From Butyricicoccus_A sp945486175 (GTDB taxonomy: Bacteria; Bacillota; Clostridia; Oscillospirales; Butyricicoccaceae): a stretch of DNA of 5,378 bases. The position numbers and the translations under genes are program-made. Below, one piece after another: positions 1 to 5,378 of this stretch (position 1 is the stretch's first letter; each line of letters begins with the position of its first letter). The notes beneath the pieces were generated by a model. It saw nothing but the letters and a program-made list of their open reading frames with translations, ran no database searches and had not been told where the DNA came from. The stretch lies in NCBI GenBank assembly GCA_945829445.1, contig CALZUY010000137.1:1-5378 (forward strand), written 5' to 3'.

Positions 1-375
1 ATACCGCCGGTTGACCGCAACAACGCCGCCTGTGGAAATCAGCGTATACCAGTCGCCATATGCTGCCGCTTCCACGCCATCGCTCAGGATACCGCCCATC
101 AGCACATCCCGCATGTCGTCGTCGAAGCTGACGCCGAGATATTTTTCCTGTTGTTCAATCTGTTTCTTCACCCGTCGATCGTTTCGATGAAGCACGAGCC
201 AGATCATACCGATCAAAAAAGCCGCTGCGGGTACAGTGACCACAAGCATGTCCCACTCGCCCCATGCCTGCACAATTGCCCAAATCACAATCAATGCCGC
301 GATAAACCAAAAGGCAAACGACGATTGCCGCTGCACTATGCTTTTCTTCGTAATCTGTTTGGAAATTTTGTTCAT
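1..375 (-). CDS. Hypothetical two-helix membrane protein (C-terminus beyond left edge)
   Basis: The reading frame is open from an ATG at 373-375 to the window edge, giving 125 residues with no stop, so the C-terminus is missing. The start is supported by GAGGGTG (382-388) 6 nt upstream and by a promoter just before it. The protein begins with a basic segment (MNKISKQITKKS). Two hydrophobic helices follow at about residues 20-38 (Trp-rich) and 43-63, and then a charged stretch (HRNDRRVKKQIEQQEKY, about 63-79) that could form a short amphipathic or coiled helix. The soluble part after it contains an acidic patch (FDDDMRD) and a probable beta-rich segment (GDWYTLISTGGVVAVNRRY). By the positive-inside rule, both termini are probably cytoplasmic. 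I do not recognise the family. A bacterial PH-like fold in the soluble part is only a guess. It follows the lysC terminator and is probably not functionally tied to the operon. Confidence 0.8.
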   Translation of the reverse strand, partial: MNKISKQITKKSIVQRQSSFAFWFIAALIVIWAIVQAWGEWDMLVVTVPAAAFLIGMIWLVLHRNDRRVKKQIEQQEKYLGVSFDDDMRDVLMGGILSDGVEAAAYGDWYTLISTGGVVAVNRRY

Positions 376-396
376 CTTTTTCACCCTCTCCCGGAC

Positions 397-425
397 AGTA
401 TAGCACAACCGGCAATGTCCCACAA
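397..425 (-). promoter_or_regulatory. Predicted sigma-A promoter for the membrane protein gene
   Basis: Read on the minus strand, TTGTGG (420-425) is followed by a 17-nt spacer and TATACT (397-402). A TG one base before the -10 makes it an extended -10 element (TGCTATACT). The predicted start of transcription is near 390, leaving a leader of only about 15 nt with the ribosome binding site close to its 5' end. The -35 matches only its first three bases, so the extended -10 probably carries most of the strength. It sits between the lysC terminator and the next ATG, where a promoter is expected. Confidence 0.6.
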
Positions 426-436
426 TTTTCCTGCAT

Positions 437-472
437 AAAAAATCCGGCCTCCCGTGTTGTGGGAAGCCGGAT
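437..472 (-). terminator. Intrinsic terminator of the hom-thrB-lysC operon
   Basis: On the minus strand, ATCCGGCTTCCC and GGGAGGCCGGAT form a 12-bp stem with one G-U pair and a 7-nt loop (454-460). A run of six T follows directly (442-437). It begins 17 nt after the lysC stop codon, and there is no comparable terminator between the upstream genes of the operon. Confidence 0.93.
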
Positions 473-489
473 AAAGCGATGTAGAAAAA

Positions 490-1695
490 TCAATCAAAGA
501 ATTTGTCGTGTACGGCACGGACAGCGCGCTGTGCATCCTCCTCATCGATCAGGACGGAAATCTTGATTTCAGAGGTGGAGATCATGCGGATGTTGATCTG
601 TGCATTGGACAGAGCCTCGAACATCTTGGCAGCAACGCCGGAGTTGGATGCCATGCCTGCGCCGACGATGGAGACCTTTGCAATCTTGGACTCATAGGTG
701 ATGCTGTCGCAGTGCAGCTTGTCCTTGTTCTCCTCGAGCAGGCGGACAGTCTCGTCCAGCTGGCCTCTGGCTACGGTGAAGCTGATATCCTTGGTGTTGT
801 TGCGTCCGATGGACTGAAGGATAATGTCAATGTTGATCTTGTTCTTTGCCAGCAGGGAGAACAGGCGGAATGCCTTCCCCGGCTCATCCGGCAGGCCCAT
901 AACGGCAACGCGGGCTACGTCCTTATCGCATGCAACACCGCTGATAATCATCTTTTCCACAGAAGTAACCTCCTTGACTTTGGTTCCGGGATTTCTCGTG
1001 AGGCTGGAGACAACCTCAAGGTCAATGTTGTATTTCTTCGCCATTTCAACCGAACGGTTGTGCAGGACCTGTGCGCCCAGCGTCGCAAGCTCCAGCATTT
1101 CGTCGTATGTGATTTCATCGAGCTTCTTTGCGCCCGGAACAACACGCGGGTCAGCGGTATATACGCCGTCAACGTCGGTATAAATCTGGCACAGGTCTGC
1201 ATGCAGTGCCGCGGCAATCGCAACTGCGGTGGTATCCGAACCGCCGCGGCCGAGCGTCGTGATGCTGTCGTGGCTGTTGATGCCCTGGAAGCCTGCGACA
1301 ATGACAATGCGGTTGCGGTCGAGCAGGCTCTGGATGCGCTCCGGTCTGACCGTACGGATGCGGGACGAGCCATAGTTCAGGTCGGTCTTGATGCCAGCCT
1401 GCCAGCCGGTCAGGCTGGTCGCATGGAAGCCGAGCTTATTGATTGCCATTGCCAGCAGAGCCATGGAAATCTGTTCGCCTGCACTCAGCAGGACGTCCAT
1501 TTCACGTGCCGGCGGATTATCTGTGATTTCTGCGGCCTTTTCAATGAAATCATCGGTGGTATCACCCTGTGCGGATACGACAACGACAACCTGATTTCCG
1601 GCCTGTGCCGTCTTGGTTACAATGTCGGCAACATTGAAAATACGTTCGGTATTCGCAACCGACGTACCGCCGAATTTCTGCACAATTAAAGCCAT
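490..1695 (-). CDS. lysC: Aspartate kinase (aspartokinase)
   Basis: Phosphorylates L-aspartate with ATP, the committed step toward lysine, threonine and methionine. The 401 residues match the usual length. The N-terminal amino-acid kinase domain (about 1-245) shows KFGGTS at 7-12, SAGEQIS at 71-77, TTLGRGGSDTTA at 147-158 and YTDVDGVYTADPR at 172-184. Two C-terminal ACT domains follow (about 263-330 and 340-401), the usual site of feedback inhibition by lysine and/or threonine; the effector cannot be read from sequence alone. I chose the ATG at 1693-1695 because the protein then begins MALIVQKFGGTSV as in the family and AGGAGG lies 10 nt upstream. The longer frame from 1788 adds 31 residues without family character. 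The gene lies 113 nt after thrB with no terminator between, so it is probably the last gene of the operon. Codon 246 may be a second translation start (see 958-975). Confidence 0.96.
   Translation of the reverse strand: MALIVQKFGGTSVANTERIFNVADIVTKTAQAGNQVVVVVSAQGDTTDDFIEKAAEITDNPPAREMDVLLSAGEQISMALLAMAINKLGFHATSLTGWQAGIKTDLNYGSSRIRTVRPERIQSLLDRNRIVIVAGFQGINSHDSITTLGRGGSDTTAVAIAAALHADLCQIYTDVDGVYTADPRVVPGAKKLDEITYDEMLELATLGAQVLHNRSVEMAKKYNIDLEVVSSLTRNPGTKVKEVTSVEKMIISGVACDKDVARVAVMGLPDEPGKAFRLFSLLAKNKINIDIILQSIGRNNTKDISFTVARGQLDETVRLLEENKDKLHCDSITYESKIAKVSIVGAGMASNSGVAAKMFEALSNAQINIRMISTSEIKISVLIDEEDAQRAVRAVHDKFFD
958..975 (-). promoter_or_regulatory. Internal ribosome binding site and GTG start within lysC (predicted beta subunit)
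   Basis: The minus strand reads AAGGAGGT (968-975) with 8 nt between the last G of GGAGG and an in-frame GTG (958-960, codon 246). The site lies in the linker between the kinase domain and the first ACT domain. Starting there would give a 156-residue protein (490-960) made only of the two ACT domains. Bacillus subtilis aspartokinase II and Corynebacterium LysC are known to make such a beta subunit from an internal start, forming alpha2beta2 enzymes. An ATG at 949-951 (codon 249) is 17 nt from the site, too far to be the preferred start. Use of this start is inferred from its position and quality, not demonstrated. Confidence 0.7.
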
Positions 1696-1705
1696 GTGCT
1701 GTGTT

Positions 1706-1711
1706 CCTCCT
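1706..1711 (-). promoter_or_regulatory. Ribosome binding site of lysC
   Basis: AGGAGG on the minus strand, 10 nt before the ATG at 1693-1695. It decides the lysC start against upstream in-frame ATG codons as far as 1788, which lack a comparable site. Confidence 0.85.
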
Positions 1712-1720
1712 ATCGGTTTT

Positions 1721-1790
1721 CCCGCGCCGCGCGCGGGTCGGGATTCTATAGAACGCTGTGTGCGTTGCATAACCTCTGCCATACACACAG
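1721..1790 (-). other. Structured thrB-lysC intergenic region
   Basis: The 113-nt gap holds several inverted repeats. A GC-only hairpin at 1721-1737 (CCCGCGC, loop GCG, GCGCGGG) lies 9 nt before the lysC ribosome binding site. A 5-bp hairpin at 1752-1766 (AACGC/GCGTT) and a longer-range 7-bp pairing, CTGTGTG (1784-1790) with CACACAG (1756-1762), use overlapping bases and cannot form together. The palindrome TTCTATAGAA lies at 1744-1753. No T-run follows the GC hairpin, so it is not an intrinsic terminator. A role in RNA processing or in setting lysC translation is possible but unproven. Confidence 0.45.
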
Positions 1791-1808
1791 GGTTTCTGAC
1801 AAAATAAA

Positions 1809-2702
1809 TTATTCCGCCTGTGTGACGGTTGCGCCGACCTCATCACATGCCAGCAGTACCGGTGTCCAGTCCGGGAAGCGGTCGGCAAAATACATGCAGG
1901 CACGGCTGTAATAGGTTTTATCCTCCTTGTCGACCATGGCAATGATGGTCGGGCCTGCGCCGGACAGGAATGCGCCGAGGGCACCCAGTCCCTTTGCACT
2001 GCGCACAACCTCCTCGCCGTTCGGAATCAGGCCGAAGCGGTATGGCTGATGCAGGCAGTCACCGACGGCAACGCCCAGATTGTGCAGGTCACCCGTGACC
2101 AGCGAGCCGGTCAGCAGTGCCGCACGTGACAGGTTGAATACCGCGTCGTGATGCGGGATGGTTTTGGGCAGTGCGCCGCGTGCCTTTTCCGTGGACAGCT
2201 CAAAGTTCGGGATAAATGCGACAAAATCCACTTTATCCGCAATCGGGACGCGCACGCTCCACACCTTGCCGTATTCCAGCAGCGAGGTGCAGAAGCCGCC
2301 GAGGATGGCGGGGGTGGAGTTGTCCGGATGGCCTTCAATCGCCGCCGCAAGGTCGATGATATTTTCCTGATGCAGCGGGCCGCCGAGCAGTGCATTTGCC
2401 CCCAGCAGGCCGGCAACCGTACAGGCAGAGGATGAACCCAGTCCGCGTGTCTGCGGAATGCTGCAATCCTCAATCAGCCGCAGGCCGGGCATCGGCTTGC
2501 CGCAGATATCATAGACGCGTCTGGCACACTGATAGACCAGATTGGTTTCGTCATTCGGGACATTTTCGGCACCCGTGGCGGAGATATCGATATAATCACA
2601 TTCCTCCATCGAGAACCGGTTATAGAGATTGAGCGCAATGCCGATGGAATCGAAGCCCGGGCCCATATTTGCGCTCGTTGCGGGGACAGTTACAGTAATC
2701 AT
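1809..2702 (-). CDS. thrB: Homoserine kinase (GHMP kinase family)
   Basis: Transfers phosphate from ATP to L-homoserine, giving O-phospho-L-homoserine, the substrate of threonine synthase. The 297 residues match bacterial ThrB. All three GHMP-kinase motifs are present: the N-terminal substrate region VPATSANMGPGFDSIG (6-21), the ATP-binding loop PQTRGLGSSSA (83-93) and the C-terminal SGAGPTIIAM (247-256). The ThrB-typical EGHPDN is at 123-128. It is a soluble cytoplasmic enzyme. The ATG at 2700-2702 lies 7 nt after the hom stop codon with no convincing Shine-Dalgarno sequence before it (the upstream bases read TGTAAGCTGCCG). Translation probably depends on ribosomes finishing hom. Threonine synthase is not found in this window. 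Confidence 0.96.
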   Translation of the reverse strand: MITVTVPATSANMGPGFDSIGIALNLYNRFSMEECDYIDISATGAENVPNDETNLVYQCARRVYDICGKPMPGLRLIEDCSIPQTRGLGSSSACTVAGLLGANALLGGPLHQENIIDLAAAIEGHPDNSTPAILGGFCTSLLEYGKVWSVRVPIADKVDFVAFIPNFELSTEKARGALPKTIPHHDAVFNLSRAALLTGSLVTGDLHNLGVAVGDCLHQPYRFGLIPNGEEVVRSAKGLGALGAFLSGAGPTIIAMVDKEDKTYYSRACMYFADRFPDWTPVLLACDEVGATVTQAE

Positions 2703-2709
2703 CGGCAGC

Positions 2710-3924
2710 TTACAGCAGGCGCATGCAGCCGATCACCGAACCGAGTGCCGCAGCCTTCTCCTTTATTTCTGCCGTCGTGCATTCTGCCGTGATGCAGGCA
2801 GCTTCCTCGCCGGTCTTTTCAGCCTTGAGCATATCGCAGCCCGGGAATGCATCGATCAGGCGCTTTGCCGCGTCCGTGCCCTCCAGGCGGACATACCAGC
2901 GGGAGGCAAAGCCATCCAGCGGGCGCACGAGGTTTTTGCTGCCATCGCCCCAGCTGACCATGCGGCGGTGCTCATTGTGGCGCGCACAGTCGATGATATC
3001 CGCGACAACAGCGGATGCGGTTGCCAGCTTGCCTGCGCCCTGTCCATAGAACATGGCGTCGCCCAGCATATCGCCGGTAATCAGGATGGCATTGAATACG
3101 TCATCGACATCCGCCAGCGGGCTCTTTTTGGAAACCAGATGCGGTGCGACAAAGGCATAAATGCTGCCGTCCTCGTTGAGTACGGCGCGGCCGAGCAGCT
3201 TGACAACACAATCCGCCTGTGCGGCATAGCTGACATCCTCCAGCGTGATTTTGGAAATGCCTTCGGTCTCGACAAACTCCGGATGGATGTGGTCGCCATA
3301 GGCGATATCGGACAGAATGCAGATTTTGCGACAGGCATCGATGCCATCGACATCCGCTGCCGGATTTGCCTCGGCATAGCCCTTCTCCTGCGCTTCCTTG
3401 AGTGCGGTTTCAAAGGTCAGTCCCGCGTCGATCATACGGGTCAGAATATAGTTGGTCGTACCGTTGAGAATGCCGGTGATGTGCGTCATATGGTTTGCGG
3501 TCAGGCACTGCAGCATCGGGCGGATGATCGGAATACCGCCGCCGACAGATGCCTCAAACATATAGTTGACGCCGCTCTCCTTTGCAATGCCCAGCAGCTC
3601 CGCGCCATGGGTGGCAACAAGCTCCTTGTTGGAGGTGACGACATGCTTTCCGGCGAGCAGGCAGCGCTTGGTAAATTCATATGCTGCGCCCTTTCCGCCC
3701 ATTGTCTCCGCGACAATGCTGACCTCCGGGTCATTTTCAATAATAGAAAAATCCTTGATGAATTTCTCCTGATGCGGTGCATCCGGGAAATCCCTCAGAT
3801 CGAGAATATATTTTACTTCAATGGCATCCCGCGCATTTTTGGCAACTACGTCCGCATTGCGGTCGAGCACCTCATATACACCGGAACCCACTGTGCCGAA
3901 TCCCATAATTGCGGCCTTAAACAT
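2710..3924 (-). CDS. hom: Homoserine dehydrogenase with C-terminal ACT domain
   Basis: Reduces L-aspartate-4-semialdehyde to L-homoserine with NAD(P)H, at the branch to threonine and methionine. The 404 residues fit the monofunctional form. The N-terminal Rossmann region has the GFGTVGSG loop (8-15). VVTSNKELVA (95-104) and EASVGGGIPII (124-134) are typical of the family. The full homoserine dehydrogenase signature runs from A178 to K200 (AQEKGY, NPAADVDGIDACRK). D196 and K200 correspond to the catalytic Asp and Lys known from the yeast enzyme. The last 60 or so residues (about 342-404) form an ACT domain, usually the site of threonine feedback in Gram-positive enzymes. The ATG at 3922-3924 has AAGGAGG 9 nt upstream. 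The gene begins 32 nt after the HTH-ACT gene and ends 7 nt before thrB. Confidence 0.97.
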   Translation of the reverse strand: MFKAAIMGFGTVGSGVYEVLDRNADVVAKNARDAIEVKYILDLRDFPDAPHQEKFIKDFSIIENDPEVSIVAETMGGKGAAYEFTKRCLLAGKHVVTSNKELVATHGAELLGIAKESGVNYMFEASVGGGIPIIRPMLQCLTANHMTHITGILNGTTNYILTRMIDAGLTFETALKEAQEKGYAEANPAADVDGIDACRKICILSDIAYGDHIHPEFVETEGISKITLEDVSYAAQADCVVKLLGRAVLNEDGSIYAFVAPHLVSKKSPLADVDDVFNAILITGDMLGDAMFYGQGAGKLATASAVVADIIDCARHNEHRRMVSWGDGSKNLVRPLDGFASRWYVRLEGTDAAKRLIDAFPGCDMLKAEKTGEEAACITAECTTAEIKEKAAALGSVIGCMRLL

Positions 3925-3933
3925 CGTGGTTTT

Positions 3934-3940
3934 CCTCCTT
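3934..3940 (-). promoter_or_regulatory. Ribosome binding site of hom
   Basis: AAGGAGG on the minus strand, 9 nt before the hom ATG, in the 32-nt gap after the HTH-ACT gene. It is one of the strongest sites in the window, which suggests hom is translated independently at a high rate. Confidence 0.88.
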
Positions 3941-3956
3941 TTTTGTCAACAGACGG

Positions 3957-4400
3957 TCACTCTCTCGCCAGAATCTCCATGCGGGCGACGCCGGAAATCG
4001 ACATAATTTCCGCCATCAGCTGTTCGACCGAACGATCCATGCCGCCGGTACGCGCGGCAATGGTCACGGCAGCCTGCCCGTTGACCGGAATCGACTGATT
4101 GATGGTCAGAATATTTGCTCCGGAACGGGCAAATACTGACAGAATGCCGGACAGCACGCCCGCCCGGTCGGAAACCATCAGGCTGAACGTGATGATGCTC
4201 TGTGTTGCCGCTTCAAACAGCGGCTTAATGCCGTCCTTGTATTTGTAATATGCGCTGCGGCTGAGCCCGACCTTTTGGGTGGCTTCGCCGACGGTGCGGA
4301 TTTCCCCGCTCTGCAGGCAGCGATTCGCCTGCGCGACCTTGAGAAATACCTCCGGCAGCAGGGACGCTTCCACAATATAATATTTCGGCTGCTGTTCCAA
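3957..4400 (-). CDS. Small HTH-ACT protein, PheB/UPF0735 family
   Basis: A soluble protein of 147 residues, the usual length for the PheB/UPF0735 family. It opens with the family pattern KYYIVEASLLPEVFLKV (6-22). Next comes a helix-turn-helix-like segment (about 33-58, including VGEATQKVGLSRSAYYKYKD). An ACT domain follows (about 69-145) with ITFSLMVSDRAGVLSGIL and GANILTINQSIP. B. subtilis PheB was once called a chorismate mutase from its neighbourhood, but no catalytic function is established. As the first gene before hom-thrB, it is more plausibly an amino-acid-sensing regulator of this pathway; that is an inference. I chose the TTG at 4398-4400 because AGGAAAGGAG lies just upstream and the length then fits. 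In-frame ATG codons further up (such as 4459-4461) lack a ribosome binding site and add an Arg-rich extension not seen in the family. Confidence 0.88.
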   Translation of the reverse strand: MEQQPKYYIVEASLLPEVFLKVAQANRCLQSGEIRTVGEATQKVGLSRSAYYKYKDGIKPLFEAATQSIITFSLMVSDRAGVLSGILSVFARSGANILTINQSIPVNGQAAVTIAARTGGMDRSVEQLMAEIMSISGVARMEILARE

Positions 4401-4410
4401 TTGCCTGCGG

Positions 4411-4420
4411 CTCCTTTCCT
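4411..4420 (-). promoter_or_regulatory. Ribosome binding site deciding the TTG start of the HTH-ACT gene
   Basis: AGGAAAGGAG on the minus strand, with 10 nt between GGAG and the TTG at 4398-4400. No other in-frame start codon is suitably placed, so this site argues for a TTG start. Confidence 0.75.
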
Positions 4421-4421
4421 G

Positions 4422-4468
4422 ACGGGTTGTTCGCCCGTTGTGTCTTCCTCTGAAAAACATTTGTTTTT
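4422..4468 (-). other. Leader with two small hairpins
   Basis: The transcript leader (about 4475 to 4401) can form AAAAAC/GTTTTT with an AAAT loop (4453-4468) and ACGGG/CCCGT with a 7-nt loop (4422-4438), the latter ending one base before the ribosome binding site. Both are short, and the first is A-U rich and weak. There is no T-box sequence, lysine riboswitch core or Thr-rich leader peptide, so classical attenuation is not supported. Confidence 0.3.
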
Positions 4469-4481
4469 GTGCAGCAACGAT

Positions 4482-4511
4482 ATCATACCACAAAAGACGA
4501 AGGCATTGCAA
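4482..4511 (-). promoter_or_regulatory. Predicted sigma-A promoter of the HTH-ACT-hom-thrB-lysC operon
   Basis: On the minus strand, TTGCAA (4506-4511, 4 of 6 to consensus) is followed by an 18-nt spacer and TATGAT (4482-4487, 5 of 6). A TG one base upstream of the -10 makes TGGTATGAT, an extended -10. Predicted transcription start is near 4475, giving a leader of about 75 nt. It sits between the terminator of the upstream gene and the first gene of the operon, and no better promoter is visible in the downstream gaps. Confidence 0.72.
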
Positions 4512-4602
4512 CCCTTTTTCCCGTAAAAAGCCGATGATTTTTAAAAGAATCGCAGCAAATTGTACTTTCCGGGAACATTTTTTCGATTTTCCGCACGCTG
4601 TA

Positions 4603-4648
4603 CAAAAACAGCTCCCTCCGCCGGAGCGGAAGGAGCCGTCTGTTTTTG
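4603..4648 (-). terminator. Intrinsic terminator of the SLH protein gene
   Basis: On the minus strand, GCTCCTTCCGC and GCGGAGGGAGC form an 11-bp stem with one G-U pair and a 4-nt loop (4622-4625), followed by TGTTTTTG. The upstream CAAAAACA (4641-4648) pairs perfectly with that T-rich tail, leaving GACG bulged, so the element may also stop transcription from the other strand. It begins 3 nt after the stop codon of the SLH gene. Confidence 0.88.
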
Positions 4649-4651
4649 CCG

Positions 4652-5378
4652 TTATTTCTTCTTCAGTTCCACATACCGCATGAACATCGTCGCGGCTTCT
4701 GCGCGCGTCGCATTGCCCCGCGGATTGAGGTACATTTTGCCGTTCTGTTCCGAACCGGAGACAATGCCGTTCTGGTTTGCCCAGACCAGTGCCGTCTTCG
4801 CGTAATGGGAAACGCGTCCGGCATCCGCAAAGCGGTCCAGCGAGCCGGTGACCGCCGGCTTGCCCGCGTCCGCATACAGCATCACGGCGAGCTGCTCGCG
4901 CGTGACATCCTGCATCGGACGGAACGTGCCGTCGTCATAGCCGCTGACCACGCCGGTCTGGCTCGCCCAGACAACCGCATCGTAATACCACGCCTTGCTG
5001 TTCGCCACATCACTGAACGGGGAGTCCCCGGTGACATCCGGCTTGCCCGCCTGCGCATACAGGATCTGCGCGACCATCGCGCGGCTGAGCGGGCTGTCCG
5101 GTTCAAATGTCGTATCACTCGTGCCGTTCATCAGCCCGTTGTCATAGACATACTGGACGAAATCGACATACCACGCGCTTGCAGGTACATCTGTGAAAAT
5201 TTCACTGACGGATTTGTGTTCCAGCTTCGGGATTTCCTCCGTTTTGGTCGCATGGCACACCGTGCAGGTATAGGTCTTTATGCCAGTCTCTGTCAGTGTC
5301 GGCTGCTTCGTCACCGTTCCGTTGTCCCAGCTGTGCCCGGTCGCCGGGATGCTTTCCGTCTTTGTCTCGCCGCAGGCA
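4652..5378 (-). CDS. Cell-surface protein with three C-terminal SLH motifs (N-terminus beyond right edge)
   Basis: The frame is open to the right edge and gives the last 241 residues; stop TAA at 4652-4654. The GTG at 5312-5314 is internal, because the coding character continues upstream of it. Visible residues 1-54 hold Cys-rich repeats of the GHSWD type. Three S-layer homology motifs follow: about 61-113 (FTDVPASAWYVDFVQYVYDNG), 121-174 (FSDVANSKAWYYDAVVWASQ) and 183-236 (FADAGRVSHYAKTALVWANQ). SLH triplets bind pyruvylated secondary cell-wall polysaccharide, so the protein is exported and attached to the wall by its C-terminus. The binding motif is clearest in motif 3 (TRAE), with TREQ in motif 2 and SRAM in motif 1. 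The function of the missing N-terminal part is unknown; large clostridial surface proteins or exported enzymes often have this tail. Its own terminator separates it from the operon. Confidence 0.92.
   Translation of the reverse strand, partial: ACGETKTESIPATGHSWDNGTVTKQPTLTETGIKTYTCTVCHATKTEEIPKLEHKSVSEIFTDVPASAWYVDFVQYVYDNGLMNGTSDTTFEPDSPLSRAMVAQILYAQAGKPDVTGDSPFSDVANSKAWYYDAVVWASQTGVVSGYDDGTFRPMQDVTREQLAVMLYADAGKPAVTGSLDRFADAGRVSHYAKTALVWANQNGIVSGSEQNGKMYLNPRGNATRAEAATMFMRYVELKKK
5216..5377 (-). repeat. Tandem Cys-rich protein repeat, about 39 residues per unit
   Basis: In the visible protein, CGETKTESIPATGH (residues 2-15) recurs as CHATKTEEIPKLEH (41-54), a period of 39 residues. Between them lies SWDNGTVTKQPTLTETG followed by YTCTVC. 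This is the YTCxxC...TKTExIP...GHSWDxG repeat seen in clostridial surface proteins. The CxxC pair (C38, C41) could bind metal or form a disulphide. The array probably continues beyond the edge. The last copy is degenerate, ending KLEH instead of GHSWD just before the SLH region. Confidence 0.8.

Noticed and set aside
155..493. Minus-strand frame of 112 codons from the end of lysC
   Set aside because: It would be translated through the lysC terminator stem and is out of frame with the better-supported membrane protein beginning at 375.
1394..1418. Perfect 8-bp inverted repeat (CCAGCCTG/CAGGCTGG) inside lysC
   Set aside because: It encodes the conserved TSLTGWQAGI segment and has no T-run; repeated Leu/Ala/Gly/Trp codons explain it adequately.
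508..1689. Long plus-strand reading frame (393 codons) opposite lysC
   Set aside because: It lies antisense to a clear aspartate kinase; its Cys/Ala/Asp-rich translation has no family features, and it is a by-product of GC-rich codon use on the other strand.
1721..1737. GC-rich hairpin as a terminator between thrB and lysC
   Set aside because: On neither strand is it followed by a run of T; the minus strand continues AAAACC into the lysC ribosome binding site.
1740..1775. Possible lysC promoter around TATAGA
   Set aside because: The hexamer 17 nt upstream is GTTATG, a poor -35, and there is no extended -10, so read-through from thrB is simpler.
2629..4098. Plus-strand reading frame of 489 codons opposite hom and the HTH-ACT gene
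   Set aside because: It crosses several genes on the opposite strand, its translation is low in recognisable motifs, and no ribosome binding site or promoter supports it.
4401..4511. Longer N-terminus for the HTH-ACT protein
   Set aside because: The added residues overlap the promoter -10 region, are Arg-rich without family match, and lack a ribosome binding site.
5312..5314. GTG as the start of the SLH protein
   Set aside because: The same frame continues upstream with matching repeat motifs (CGETKTESIP, GHSWDNG) and no ribosome binding site precedes the GTG.

Overview
The window looks like the chromosome of a Gram-positive, anaerobic Firmicute of the class Clostridia, probably an Oscillospiraceae/Ruminococcaceae-type gut bacterium. 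This is an inference from three things: strong AGGAGG-type ribosome binding sites, a surface protein that combines a Cys-rich GHSWD repeat with three C-terminal SLH motifs, and an HTH-ACT (PheB/UPF0735) gene in front of hom-thrB. No RNA gene, mobile element or CRISPR array is visible. All recognised genes lie on the minus strand, so transcription runs from right to left.

From right to left: (1) 5378-4652 is the C-terminal part of an SLH-anchored cell-surface protein that runs off the right edge, closed by a strong hairpin terminator at 4603-4648. (2) A promoter with an extended -10 (4482-4511) and a leader of about 75 nt drive a four-gene amino-acid operon. It consists of a small HTH-ACT protein (3957-4400, TTG start), homoserine dehydrogenase hom (2710-3924), homoserine kinase thrB (1809-2702) and aspartate kinase lysC (490-1695). 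It ends at a textbook intrinsic terminator (437-472). (3) A separate promoter (397-425) serves a two-helix membrane protein of unknown function that starts at 375 and runs off the left edge.

The operon supplies the entry step of the aspartate family (aspartate to aspartyl phosphate) and two of the threonine-branch steps (aspartate semialdehyde to homoserine to O-phosphohomoserine). Aspartate-semialdehyde dehydrogenase and threonine synthase are not in the window. Three of the four products carry ACT domains, which fits end-product control at several points.

The most notable signal is inside lysC. A perfect AAGGAGGT lies 8 nt before an in-frame GTG (codon 246), exactly at the kinase/ACT boundary. 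This predicts a separately translated regulatory beta subunit, as known for Bacillus subtilis aspartokinase II and Corynebacterium LysC. The window is otherwise a fairly ordinary biosynthetic locus, and I see no convincing wholly new system.
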